Below are positions 23,523 to 34,988 of a DNA stretch of 64,000 bases, one piece after another (the stretch's first letter is position 1; each line of letters opens with the position of its first letter). Made by a program: the position numbers and the translations under genes. A model generated the notes under the pieces. The model was not told the DNA's origin and searched no databases. It saw only the letters and a program-made list of their open reading frames with translations. This DNA is from Carposina sasakii (Eukaryota > Arthropoda > Insecta > Lepidoptera > Carposinidae). The stretch is from positions 9,424,001 to 9,488,000 of the forward strand of contig CP053156.1 in NCBI GenBank assembly GCA_014607495.2, given 5' to 3'.

Positions 23523-23780
23523 GACTGCCCACTTTTGCACACTTTTGGAGGTCCAAACCGGGTACAGCCCCTGCGACGTCAGCAGAAGCGGGCATAGCAC
23601 ATCCTTTAGACTGCCCACTTTTGCACACTTTTGGAGGTCCAATTCGGGTACAACTCCGGCACCGTCAGCAGCAGCGGGCACCGAATTTCCATTAGACTGC
23701 CTACTTTTGCACACTTTTGAAACTTCAGCGCTGCAGCTTTGGCGCTGTCAGCAGGAGCTTGCTCACGTAAAGTCGTGCTT
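23523..23780. repeat. 86-bp tandem repeat, three units
   Basis: Units start at 23523, 23609 and 23695, each opening with 'gactgc' then 'cacttttgcacacttttg'. The spacing is exactly 86 bases both times. Unit 3 diverges after 'cacttttga' but keeps 'gctgtcagcaggagc', matching 'gtcagcagaagcgggc' in unit 1. Because 86 is not a multiple of three, each unit falls in a different frame, which argues against a repeated protein even though several frames are open. It is GC-richer than the surrounding sequence. Confidence 0.75.
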
Positions 23781-25232
23781 CATGTTTCGAGTCCGCTGTA
23801 CAAAGAATGTACTGTAAACAAACAACTTGTACCAAGTTGTTAATAAGGTTTTTATAGAAATATTTTCTTATACATAAAGAACATAATCGTGCTACAAAAT
23901 AAATACATTCATTGAATAAATACCTTCAAGTATTCCACGGGTTGCCGAAAAATAGTCTTTATTTCTATAAGGCTGCGTGTTATAATCTCGCTGTCAAAAA
24001 AAAATACTTTTTTACTTTGAAAGTATTTTCTTTCACATAGCGCGATTATACACCTTAATAGATATAGCCTAAGGTTTAATTTTGGCTTCAAACTATCACT
24101 ACGATACTTGCAAGGCAAATACCTTCAAAGTCTTCCGCGTATTTCGGTCCGTACCTGGTTTACGTACTGCCAAGTAAAAACCTGGTTTTAAAACCAGGTC
24201 GCGTAAATACGCACCATCCCTAATAGGGAGGCAATTCTTTAAAAATTTTGAGCCAAACGTAACCACTAACGAACCGTTAACGAAACGCGGTGCGAAGCAA
24301 TACCTATATACTCGTATATAGGTACTTACCGCTTGAGTAATAAGATTTAGCACGGATCGGTCGCGAGTCTAACAGAATAAAAAAAATATCTGTCTTGTGC
24401 TGAAATGTGTCTAATTACGTCACATTAAAGTAATTATTGCTTTGTTCTGAGCGTCTACAACGGTTCCGTTTCGGCTTCTTTCCAACTCGAGACTTTTCAA
24501 GAATTGGCCCCATGTAGAAGTCAAATAACCAAAATTTCTGTGCTACCAACATCATACGCATATTCGCACGGCTAGAACTGCACAATTGCTATGGATATGC
24601 TACAGTTACTTTTAGCACAACAGTGCTAGATGTAAAAGATTAGCCATAAATGCTAAATCATCGCCTGAGAGACCGCCCCAGACTTGTAGGTACGGGACTT
24701 CATTAGAATACATCAGCTGCATCACCTTCTGTGCATATCGTAAGAGTAGACGTAAAGTATGTTTGTACTTACATAAAAAAATGTTAATGATCGTGACCTG
24801 CAGTTCTACATCCCGATTTGAAAAAACAGCTATGCGTGGTTATATGTATGTAGTTGAGATGTATGATTGCATTGAAAATCGTCTCTATAGCCACTTCTCT
24901 ACCAACGTCAACTGTCAACGAAATATTTCATCAATTAAAAAAATAGAATTTAAGCTATATTAATGGAGAGCACATTCGAGTTTTTAGCAGCTGGTGGCCC
25001 TAAGATCACCATTAGGATCTGCTATCGTGTGCCTGAATATTATAATATCTTATATTTTATCCACGATTAATATAAAGTTATCTCTTTTGACAATACGATA
25101 CTGTATTTTGCGATAAAAGTCGCTCGATGGAAATGTTGCCATTGTGCGTCAGCTGTGCCTGTTGTTTGCTCATCGCCGTACCCCTAAAGTTTCATGACAT
25201 AATACCTAAACAAGACTCACAAAATAATGATG
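23781..25232. other. Non-coding stretch
   Basis: No gene is seen. An imperfect hairpin lies at about 23971-24052 ('gtgttataatctcgctgt' against 'acatagcgcgattatacac'). At about 24150-24215, 'gtacctggtttacgtac' and 'aaaccaggtcgcgtaaatac' form another small inverted pair, related to 'aaccaggtactttgaag' at about 23320. A dispersed repeat piece lies at 24690-24760. Confidence 0.4.
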
Positions 25233-28200
25233 TAGGAGCTGGGTGAATTTCCCAGGTACGTTTTTAGCGCGGCGTGGATGAAAATCGTAGTGGAAAGTGC
25301 AAAATGCACATTTATTAATTTTTTTTCATTTAATTCAGACAGTGATCTAGACTAACGTTTAAAACTTAAGACCAAAATCTATTTGTTTACGCATTAAAAA
25401 AAATATCAAAGGCTCTAAATCTAATAGCGGTGCTATGTCCCCACTTCATTTGCAAAAATAAATTTGGCTATTTAAATTTTCGGGTGAATTAATTTAACAG
25501 AATACATACATATTTTAAAAATACATTAAATAACACTATTATTTACACCATTAGCAGTAATTTAACTTAACCCGGTAGTACCTGTAACAGCTTTTTAAAA
25601 ATGTCCCGCGGAAAAAGTCAATAACGCTGGCGCATTTTGAACATTACACTATTTCATCATAATGAATGACAGATGCTAAGCTATCTTTCCCCGCACTGCT
25701 CTGTCAAGCCATCGTATACTAAGTACAAGGATGTTTGATACACTGAACAGTTTTCCCGCCAAAAACGTAAGTATAACCTGCGGTGGCGCAGGAATACAAA
25801 TTTATCATATAACGGTGTCATGTGTATTTAAAAAACTAAAAGGCTGTTTAAAAAGAAATTTTACAGATGATTAAAGATTAGATGTATCGACGTAATTGCA
25901 AATTAATTATTACAATTAAAATAATAGTGTCCGTTATAATTTGAAATTTGTTACTTAATTCTAAGTACGGTGTCGCAACTCCAGTGGCTCCGGTGGCAAA
26001 AAAGAGGGCCACCGTAATATAATAATGTCACCGTAATTGATATTTTGTCTTTTTGTATACAGGATGACTGGAAAACGGGTATTATTTCTATTGAGATGTA
26101 AAAGTACAGCCCATTTTCTACCTTCATGGGTAGGAAGACCCAATAAAAAAATTACGGCTTCAGGGTTATGCCTCATTTTGTAATGTTTTTAAAATCACCT
26201 TATTACTAAATGGAAATGCATAAGAAACTAAAATACGTGTATATTTCAGTAATTCAACTAGATAAATAAATAATCATTGGAGACAAAACAACAGACATCA
26301 ACTTGGCATTGTCAAAGTACAATTACCAAAAGGTTTATAATTTTTTTTCCTGATTCTTTCCTATTCATTCAAAATAATGATTTCACGTAATTCGCACACT
26401 TAATTAAACTAAATTCAAAAGGTATAGTTATGAAAAAGCTTACCAACAGCTGACTAATAAGAATTTTAAAAGTGCTATCCTATGGCGCGACAGCCTTTTT
26501 AACAAGTAACCTAAGTTTGTAGTCAAATTTAAAAAATAAAAAGGTTACTGACATTATAATATATAGCATAGGAATCTTACTGCTATCCAAAGGCCTTTTC
26601 ATGATGCAGTTCAACTCGAATCGAGGTCATACCGCCACCTCCATCTCGTCTTACTCCTACCCCAGGCAGCCGCTCTGTAGCATCCAGCCAGTTGCACTGT
26701 TCGTCTATCTTTCGGTGTCTAAACGACTAACATGGCCGGCACTTTTACTGTCCAGTTCCTTTTTGGTAGGCGATTAGCATACCTAATGGTGTTCCTGATG
26801 CAGTCTGAGCACTGTAGGTCAATCGATAGACAGCATAAGCACACATATCGACAAGTAGACGTTATAAGATCATAGGAAGGGAACCGTTCCTAAATGAACT
26901 AAGTTCTTCCAGGCACTTAAGATTAATCTCTCAATATTAATAGCTGACCAATATGAATGTAATATTTTTATGAGTCCTGACTGTTCTCAGAAAAAATATC
27001 TATATATTGAATGTTCTACTGGCCTAGTAGGTGTACTCATGCACATAATTATTATCTACTTCAATCCCACGTTTTGTGATATTGATTATGACTTGGCCTT
27101 CGGTTCAAACTCAAGGAAACTACCCAAAATTGCTACTATAAACCCGAGTAACTTTGCGATAAACCCGAGTAGCTTGAACAAGTACGCCTGAGTTCTACAT
27201 TCTACTTACCTCAATATAACACTGCTATAGGCTGTAGCGCCACGGAATGTATTTTTTGAAACCTATATTGGTCAGCTGCTAGTAAGCTTTCTCATAATAA
27301 ATTACACCTTTTTGAGTAGCTTATTAAATAAGGAATTTAGTTTGATAAAGGGTACGCATGACGCAGTATATTATTTTGAAAGAGTAGGGGCTTAATTGGC
27401 AAAAACATTTAACAAATTTTGCTTGACCATTCCATGTTGATAGATTTTTGGGAGGTCAAAGTATAAAATGTGATTTATTTCTTATATGCCATTCTACTCA
27501 TCTAAAAGGAGATTTAAAAAATAATAATTCCGTGGCGCTAAAATGTCAAGTAGAATGTAGAACTCTTCTGTTATCTCCGACACTGTGACTCGGGTTTATT
27601 TCCATTTATAGGATGGGGTGTTCCTTATATACCAAAAAATAAAGGATAATAATTAGCTAACGAGGAACATTCAATATATGCACTGAGAACAGTTCGAAAA
27701 AATATTAAATGTGAAAAGAAATGGTGGAAGAACCTTATTTCTGATCTTATAACGTTTTCGATATGTGATGCTGTCTAGATTTTTACGTCAGGAACACATA
27801 TAAATACCAAAAAGGAAAATACGGCTAGGTAGACACCGAAAGATCCTGAAATACAGAGCGGGTGTAGTCAGAACTGCGAGATCTTATAGGCCTTTGGAGA
27901 TACCTATAATATATATATTATAATGGTTCATCACCCACTACGTTTTATGCTAAGCACTTTTAAAAAAAGCTGTTGGTAAGTCATAATTATACTTTTGAAT
28001 GTAATTTAATAGGAAGCATTTTAAAGAAAAAAATTATATGTAATAAAATATGTCTGTTGTTTTTTCAATAATTATTTATTTATCTAGTTGAATTACAAAC
28101 TGTTAACATTTAATAATAAGGTAGTTAATATTTAATTTTAATTTTAGGTTCTATTATTGTTCTGTTATTATGAAATAAACTCAAAACATAAATTTGATTT

Positions 28201-28742
28201 TAAAAACATTACAAAATTATCATAGTTTCATGAAGGTAAGCTATAATCAATAGAAATAATATGATGATACAAAAAGACAAAAACATTACCATTATTAAAA
28301 CGGTGGCCCTCTGCCACCGGAGCCAATAAACTTAGAATTAAGAAAAATAACGGACACTAAAGTTTTCATATTCTTATAAAATAAATAAATAGTTAATTCG
28401 TATGATGTTCTGCGCCACCGCAGGTAATTGGCGGGAAAACGTATGTATCAAATATCCTTGTATTTATAATTCCGCGGGGAAAGATGGCATCTATCTCATT
28501 CATTTGTAATAAATTTCGTTATTGACTTTTTCCGCGGGACATTTTTGGAGAGATTAACATGGTGTAAATTTCATTTAATGTATTTTTAAAATATGTATGG
28601 TTAAATTAATTGGATAAGCAAATGAAGTATGCAATTAGATTTAGATGATAAATTTTTTTTGCGCATTGTATATGGACCTTACTTAATGAAAAAAAAATAA
28701 TAAAGCACTTTCCACTACGTTTCCACGCCGCGACTGGGAAAT

Positions 28743-29831
28743 TATATAGACCATACCATACTACTAAATAAATTGAATGCATACGGCGTTCGCGGAAACG
28801 CATTACAACTCGTAAAATCATATTTAATGGGTAGGACACAGGCAACTCTAATCACTAGAACCTGCTTAAAAACAAGAACTGAAATTAAATATATCTCGGA
28901 TACTAGGCTGGTTCGGTATGGAGTTCCACAGGGTAGTGTATTGGGTCCACTGTTATTTATTATATATATAAATGATTTTCCCAAAATAACTAGTCACCCA
29001 ACATCGCTATTTGCTGACGATAGCACAGTTATCTTTGTTGGTAATGACACAAAAACATTTGAAAACGACATAAATAATACTTTAAAAAATATTGTGGATT
29101 GGATGAATTCAAATAACCTTTTAATTAATATTGACAAAACTCAAATAATGACATTTTATAATAGGATAAAACCATGTAATAAACTTGACATACATTATGA
29201 CAATAAGAACATTTTCAATATTACTTTAACAAAATTTTTAGGACTAAATATTGACTGTAATTTAAACTGGAAGGCACACATTGACATTACAAGTAAAAAA
29301 ATTAATTCATTCTCTTATGCTATTCGAATGTTAACAAAAGTAGTAAATCAGTCTGCGGTACTGACAGCATACCATGCATACGTTGCATCAACCTTGCGAT
29401 ATGGGATAATATTTTGGGGAAATTCTACAGATAGGGACATTATTTTTAGATCACAAAAAAGGTGTATAAGAGCTATTGTAAACATAAAGCAAACTGAAAG
29501 CTGTAAACCATTCTTTAAGAGCTTAAATATATTGCCAGTACCATGCTTGTATATACTGGAGATGGCAATGTATGTACAAAATAATTTGGAGACATTTACA
29601 AAATTAAAAGGAGAACGTAACAGACATAAAATATGCATGCCCCTATGCAAGTCTGCAATATATAATAAAAGTGTTTTTGGAATGGCTCCTAGGATATACA
29701 ATAAACTGCCCGCAGACCTTTGTAAAATTAAGTCTATATCCATATTTAAAAGAAAACTTACGGAATTATTGATGAGTGGCGTTTATTACTCAATAAATGA
29801 ATTTTTAGCGGCTAAATTTGAAATCAAATAG
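28743..29831 (+). pseudogene. 5'-truncated LINE reverse transcriptase
   Basis: The frame is open from the insertion junction, with no genuine start codon, to a stop at 29829-29831 (about 362 residues). It begins within RT motif A as 'YIDHTILLNKL', so the first catalytic aspartate is lost. It continues with 'RYGVPQGSVLGPLLFIIYIND' type motif B, the catalytic 'LFADDS' (motif C), 'KFLGLNIDCNLNW' (motif E) and a C-terminal 'LRYGIIFWGNS' segment. These fit the jockey/CR1 group of non-LTR retrotransposons. With no endonuclease, ORF1 or motif A it cannot be active. The long intact frame suggests a fairly recent insertion. Confidence 0.85.
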
Positions 29832-30107
29832 GATTATTATTATTTTATTTTTTTTATAATGAATTTATGTATGCTCCTATTTGTATTAATTTAATCTGAC
29901 ATAATAAAATAACGCTTGACATGTTTATGTATTTGTACCAGAAATATTACAATTAATGATCATAATTTTTAAATAGAATAAGTTTTTTGCATGTCTCCCA
30001 TGACAAAATATGTATGAACTAGAAACTAAACTATAACAACCTGTAACAATATTACTCATATTTTGTGCAAAATAAATGATTTGATTTGATTTGATTTGAT
30101 TTGGTTT
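28743..30107 (+). mobile_element. 5'-truncated LINE insertion with (TTTGA)n tail
   Basis: The RT fragment is followed by about 230 bases of 3' UTR and then 'aaataaatgatttgatttg', a TTTGA-type microsatellite tail. The left junction falls in the element's inverted-repeat sequence ('gccgcgactgggaaat'). The orientation is plus. It splits the right half of the giant fold-back element and explains the spacing between the body and the 3' terminal repeat. Confidence 0.75.
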
Positions 30108-30310
30108 GATAATAATATCGGTGGCGATTTAAATTTTTAAATGCAGATATCTCAAGAAATAATACGTTTTTAAAAATGTGTACCATATGACTGAATATTA
30201 TATATTTTTAGCTATTACTTCGAATACAAAAAAGTTATAGAAAGTGGATATAAAATTTCGCCAGCGTAATTAGTCAAAAATCGAGGTTGTTGAAATTCAC
30301 CCAGCTCCTA

Positions 30311-31094
30311 AATATAGGAAAATATATACGAACGACCAACAAGAAGAGAATTTTAAGCAATAAACTTGAACAATACACCTTTAATAACATACCGAGGCAC
30401 AATACGAGTACTTAATTAATTCTCGTGTAGCTTCCGGACAATAGGAATTTTATTGCCCGACTTTTCCTCCACCCTTGACGTAATAAAATATACATAAAAC
30501 GGAGGACGAGATAGTGAGGCAAATGAGGCAAGAATTTAATTTATTTTAAATTTAGCTGCAATCGTGGAGGTAATAAAATTACCTCCATGGCTGCAATGAT
30601 GTACCTATAGTACCTAATAATGCAAGTTTAATTGTTTATGAGATCTAGATGTATTGATTTGTAAGTATTCTAAGTAAGCGTTATTAAAATTTGAGTACCT
30701 ACGTATACTATTCACAATAATGGACATAAGAGTCTGCTAGAGAAGAGACTCTACGGTTACATCTTTTGGTACGTAAAACTAACTATAATTAAGTACACAT
30801 AAACGTACGTAGCTACATATTACAATTTAAAAATTAAAATGAATCTGTATAAATCTCCTAAGATTAAAGTTTTGAAAAGACTCACCTCATATTTCACAAA
30901 AATATATCCATAACTTTCTGATGTCTACTTTTCTATTTAAAGCACAATGAAAGTTCTTCACTTCAGTATTACGATAAGCAGTTCGAACTTTAAATTTTCT
31001 TATAAGAATGTAAGTATAAAGATTAAAATACAAATATTTTTATCGCAAAAATTATAAAGGTTTTTTATGAACGTAGATTCATATTTAATAGTTA
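30311..31094. other. No recognisable feature
   Basis: AT-rich sequence right of the fold-back element. A small inverted pair 'gaggtaataaaattacctcc' is visible at about 30566-30586. No coding or known repeat was recognised. Confidence 0.4.
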
Positions 31095-31406
31095 TCACCG
31101 TAATTTATTAGAAAATGGACGTGCGTTCTCGCTCAAATCTGAAACCATACTGTCTGCCTTTAGGAGTGTAAATTGAATGCTTCGTTGAAAGCTACTGAAA
31201 CGATTGTTCACCTCCTCGCTCATCATTTCTCCGTAGCAGAAACGGACTTGCGGAAACCACGGAACAAAAACAGCAATGGTAACCGAATTTTGTGTAGAAT
31301 CCCCGAAAATGCAGAGGAAATTATATATAATAGGAACAATTTGCTGTAAGAACATGAAGCAGACGCGGTTACTGCTTAAGTGACATAAATGTGCTTCACA
31401 GTACAT
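31095..31406 (-). CDS. Uncharacterised open frame, possible receptor-like exon or relic
   Basis: A 103-codon minus-strand frame opens with ATG. Its second half (about residues 34-103) reads like real protein: 'GDSTQNSVTIAVFVPWFPQV', 'FCYGEMMSEEVNNRFSSFQR', 'LKADSMVSDLSENARPFSNK'. An earlier stretch is hydrophobic ('FMFLQQIVPIIYNFLCIF'). A hydrophobic segment followed by Cys and acidic residues loosely recalls an insect gustatory-receptor exon, but no diagnostic motif is present and I do not assign it. No matching exon was found nearby. It may be a pseudogene fragment or a chance frame. Confidence 0.25.
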   Translation of the reverse strand: MYCEAHLCHLSSNRVCFMFLQQIVPIIYNFLCIFGDSTQNSVTIAVFVPWFPQVRFCYGEMMSEEVNNRFSSFQRSIQFTLLKADSMVSDLSENARPFSNKLR

Positions 31407-32254
31407 GAATTTTCAATTCAGTCGGAGCTTTGAACATAGTTTTTTACACGCCAAAAGCTCATTTAAATTCTAATTTATTTTATTGGAATTGGGGAATTAG
31501 ATTTCAAATGAGGAAATGCTTCTCTTAGATTCATATAGTACACAGACTTAAAGTTAAAAGTAGAAAGACAAGAAGTTTAGTGTTTCGAACTCGAATGTAG
31601 ATTTAGTGAAGTTAGAGCTTGCGGATTTAGGCCATGTACTTATTAGAATAAGATGCTTGGTTCTATAAAATCTACTACATAATATTAGTATATCTAACGC
31701 GAAAATAAGTATATATATGTAATTTCCTTCTTTTTTTATTCAATACCTACACATCAGATTTACTTTTTCAACCCCCTCTCTATCTTTGAAATTTTTATTT
31801 TGTTGGTTTATTGTTTTGTAATTTTTTCCCTATTTTTTATAATTTTTTAAGCCTTTTTACAGAGGAATCAACCGTTCCCAGAAAAGCTAAGTAGTATAGT
31901 ATGTATTGTGTGTTATTTTGCATTAGAACGATTAGTTGATAGCCTTGATTGTAAATTCAATCCAATGGTCCAATGTTTTGATATACCGGTATAGGTATTA
32001 AGTAACAACTTAAACTTAGAAATATGTTATCTGGAAGAAATCTCTGTCAGAGATAAGCTCGCCTTTGTATGATGCGTAACGTAACCACGTACGTAACCAT
32101 GTCGTAGTCACGCGCGTGGTTACGGCGTACCCCGATGTCACACCGGGTAACGCTTATATCTACGCACACGCTCACGCATACGCAGTTAGCTGGGTACGCA
32201 ATGCAGGCTCTGCGTGCCCGGTTACGGCAGCCATTATTTTTCGTTGCATTTTAC
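31407..32254. other. No recognisable feature
   Basis: AT-rich sequence with no coding evidence. At about 32090-32215 there is a stretch of alternating 'acgtaacc', 'acgcacacgctcacgcatac' words, similar in style to 42280-42400. This may be another repeat family. Confidence 0.35.
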
Positions 32255-32810
32255 ATGATGTCTCCAAACAGCACTTAACTACATTATACTTACATACATA
32301 CTAAAAAAAACCCCGGAGGAGTAGGCAGAGATCACAGATCTCCATTTGCTACGATCCTGACATACCTCTTTCGCTTCATCTACTTTCATGATATTCTTCA
32401 TGCACGTTCGTCGGTTTAGGGTACTCTTGACCTGACCTTTCTCTAGAATTTCCCCAATTTGATCGGTGAAAGCCTGTCGAGGTCTTCCCCTTCCATCCAC
32501 TCTTCCGTTGTCCACTTTCTTTGTCAATCTACTTTCATCCATCCTCTCCACATGCCCAAACCACCTCAACATACCTTTCTCAATCTTCGTCACAACGGCC
32601 TCATTTATACCACACTTCTTTCTCATCACCTCATTTCTTATTCTATCTTGCAAAGTGACTTCACACATACTTCTCAATGCTCTCATTTCCACTGCATTAG
32701 ATAGGGGAATCACTTAGAGGGAATACGCAAATATCTATCTACTGAGAAAGAATAAGTAAAAAGGAAAATGTTGGAAAAATTATATCTATTCTGTTTTTAT
32801 AATAATAAAT
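32255..32810 (-). mobile_element. LINE C-terminal tail, copy 1
   Basis: A 144-codon minus-strand frame (32279-32713) encodes the C-terminal tail of a non-LTR reverse transcriptase: 'MRALRSMCEVTLQDRIRNE', 'MLRWFGHVERMDESRLTKK', 'GRGRPRQAFTDQIGEILEKG'. The RT catalytic core is missing. The 3' flank 'ctccaaacagcacttaac' and the 5' flank 'ctactgagaaagaataag' both recur around the second copy at 40976-41720. The frame is intact, so decay is recent or by truncation only. Confidence 0.75.
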
Positions 32811-32811
32811 T

Positions 32812-32977
32812 TGACCGCCATCGTGCCTGATGTTAAGCAAGATGCGGCCTAGGGTGGTACATGTTTGCCTAGAAAGTGCCTAAATGTGTTCTGTGGCCTA
32901 TTCACTCTAGCTTTGAAGAGACTAATGTTATAGTGCTCGGGAAATACATCGGCAAGAAGCGCATTCCACTCCTTATA
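32812..32977 (-). repeat. LINE-tail fragment ('gccgcatcttgcttaac')
   Basis: On the plus strand this reads 'tttgaccgccatcgtgcctg', then 'agcaagatgcggcct', 'gtgttctgtggcctattcac' and 'cggcaagaagcgcattcc'. A shorter match lies at 14735-14800. It ends exactly where the (TTA)n tail of the RTE element begins, so it may be the target into which that element inserted. Confidence 0.45.
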
Positions 32978-33141
32978 ATAATAATAATAAGCCATTTATT
33001 CCATATTTCAACTTTACATTTCAAATGTTGTTAGTAAGTTTGCTTAAATTATGTGAGTAGTGTTAGTTTGTATCTGTGACTGAAATATGGACCCCTGTAA
33101 GGGTAAAGGCCTCCTCCATCTTCTTCCATAACTTTCTGTCT

Positions 33142-33405
33142 TTACATCCAGTCGTATCCTACAACTTGAGTTAAATCATCAGCCCACCGTCTCGTTGGTC
33201 TTCCTACTTTTCTTTTCCCTGATGGGCCTCTCCATCTTGTTGTTTCAATGGTCCATCTTTTGTCTGTATATCGTGAGATGTGCCCGGCCCACTTCCATTT
33301 AAGTGTGAGTGCATGGATAAGAGCATCTGCAACTTTAGTTTTTTGTCTGATGGTCGCATTCTTTACTTTTTGAATTTTCCTAATCTTCAACATGCTCCTC
33401 TCCAT
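33142..33405 (-). pseudogene. RTE LINE C-terminal tail
   Basis: An 88-codon frame contains 'RKIQKVKNATIRQKTKVAD', 'KWKWAGHISRYTDKRW' and 'GKRKVGRPTRRWADDL'. The GRPxxRWxDD pattern is typical of the tail following RT in RTE-type elements. It lies downstream of the RT core and is separated from it by frame breaks between about 33406 and 33527. Confidence 0.8.
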
Positions 33406-33527
33406 TGCTGATTGTGTGCATTTTACTTACTTGTATGTGTATATCCAGGTTTGGCAACCGTATAGTAAGCATGGTAATAGACATGTATCAAACACAACCT
33501 TTTTTAGATGCATGCTGTAGTTTCCTT

Positions 33528-34520
33528 TCAGGACCAAAATTTCTTCCAAGTTATGTTGATTCTTCTTGTTATTTCCTCTTTATTTTTGAACTTGTTAAAT
33601 GATAATTGTTTCCCCAAATATACATAGCTGTTGACATATTCTATATTATTACCTTTTATTTCTATGGATCTTTTATGGCTGTTAGTCATTAACTTTGTTT
33701 TGTTTGCATTCATTTCTAAACCGAATTTAGAACTTTTATCATCAAGTGATCTCATCATTTCCTCTAGGTCTTTCGAGGTTTCAGCAATTATGACTATGTC
33801 GTCTGCGAACCTTAGATGGTTTAGATAGCACCCGTTTATTAGCACTCCCTTGCTTGACCAGTCTAGCTTCTGAAACACATATTCGAGTACAGCAATAAAG
33901 AGCTTTGGGGACAGAGGGTCCCCCTGTCTAACTCCTCTTTCTATGCTTATATCTTCTCCTCTTTTTTCTAATTTGACTTTACTCGTACTGTTTGTGTATA
34001 TATATTTTAAGATGTTAATATATTTACTATTAACATTTGAACACTGAAGTGCGTTCCATTTTGAGCAGTGACTGATGCTGTCAAAGGCCTTGCTGTAATC
34101 AATGAAAGCTAGATACAGGGGTCTGTTAAACTCTTGGTATTTTTCTATAATTTGTTCTAGTGTCTGTATATGGTCCAGTGTGCTAAATCCCGACTTGAAA
34201 CCTGCTTGCTCTTTTGGTTGTAGACGATCAATATCTTGCCCTAATCTTTCCAGAAGTATAGATGAGAATAATTTGTAAGTGCTGGCTAGTAGACTGATGG
34301 GCCTATAATTCCCTATGTCTAAAGGGTTTCCTTTCTTGTAAAGCAGGATTATATCTGATGTGCACCATTGTTCGGGTACTGTTTCTTTGTCCAGCACCAT
34401 GTTGAATAAATGAAACAGATGTTGAGTTAGCACGGGTGCTACTATTTTGAGAGCTTCGTTGTCTATCCCGTCTAAGCCTGGACTTTTTTCAGTCTTTAGT
34501 CGCTTTATGTGTTTGTGGAT
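33528..34520 (-). pseudogene. RTE LINE reverse-transcriptase core
   Basis: The frame is open from just after a TAA at 34521-34523 to a TGA at 33528-33530, about 330 residues. The RT motifs are in order: 'KSPGLDGID', 'GNYRPISLLASTYKL', 'AFIDYSKAFDSI' (motif A aspartates), 'RGVRQGDPLSPKLF' (motif B), 'RFADDIVIIAE' (catalytic ADD, motif C) and 'YLGKQL'. The catalytic residues are intact, but the upstream stop and the frame break after 'WKKFWS' inactivate it. The motif B wording points to the RTE clade. Confidence 0.9.
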
Positions 34521-34697
34521 TTATATGTCTTCGATTGGCTTGACATAATCTGAATCTGCTTTTTCTTCGTTTCTTGTTTGTATTACCCTTTCACTATTAT
34601 TTCTTTTCTGATATAGATTCTTGTAAAAGTCTGTTGCAAGAAGTATTATATCGTTTCTTGATTTAGTTTCTATTGAGTTTTGTTCTAGTTTTTGTAT

Positions 34698-34988
34698 CTA
34701 GGTTTTGTGTGTTATTAATTCTTTATATGCTCTTTTAGTACTTCTAAACTTTTCGATGTTTCTTGTAATAATTTCTTCTCTGTGTTTTCTGTAATATTTT
34801 TTGATAGATTTGTTGGCTTCTTTATATATTCTACTAAGTTCATATTTTATATCTTTTGTTTTGTTCTTTATGCGCCTTAGTTCGGATCGCCTTCTTATTA
34901 GTTGGATTGTTTCTTTACTAAAAAAATTCTGACGTTCTGGTTGTGTTCTCTTTATTGATTTCAAACTGTATGTTATGCCCTTTTCCAA
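34698..34988 (-). pseudogene. RTE LINE linker between endonuclease and RT
   Basis: A 96-codon basic frame contains 'RQNFFSKETIQLIRRRSELR', 'YELSRIYKEANKSIKKYY' and 'EKFRSTKRAYKEL'. This corresponds to the charged, helical region before the RT domain of RTE-like elements. It is separated from both neighbours by stops. Confidence 0.7.

Larger units (their letters stand above)
25233..30310. mobile_element. Giant fold-back element, copy 2
   Basis: The ends are an 18-bp perfect terminal inverted repeat: 'taggagctgggtgaattt' at 25233-25250 and its complement at 30293-30310. The two halves form a long imperfect inverted repeat centred near 27250. Examples: 'ctgcggtggcgca' (25780) with 'tgcgccaccgcag' (28405); 'tccgcgg' blocks at 25608 and 28530; 'tctttcggtgtct' (26706) with 'agacaccgaaaga' (27829); 'tcctttttggta' (26757) with 'accaaaaagga' (27806). 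A 5'-truncated LINE (about 28743-30107) sits inside the right half. A partial sister copy is at 10625-12620. No transposase was found, so this would be a non-autonomous fold-back DNA element, or partly an assembly product. Confidence 0.65.

Noticed and set aside
23523..23780. CRISPR-like array
   Set aside because: Units are directly adjacent with no unique spacers, only three copies, and the context is an animal genome.
23437..23817. Plus-strand 126-codon open frame over the tandem array
   Set aside because: The 86-base period shifts the frame in each unit, so the open frame is a by-product of low stop density.
32466..32717. Plus-strand frames over 32.46-32.72 kb
   Set aside because: Antisense to the LINE tail encoded on the minus strand.
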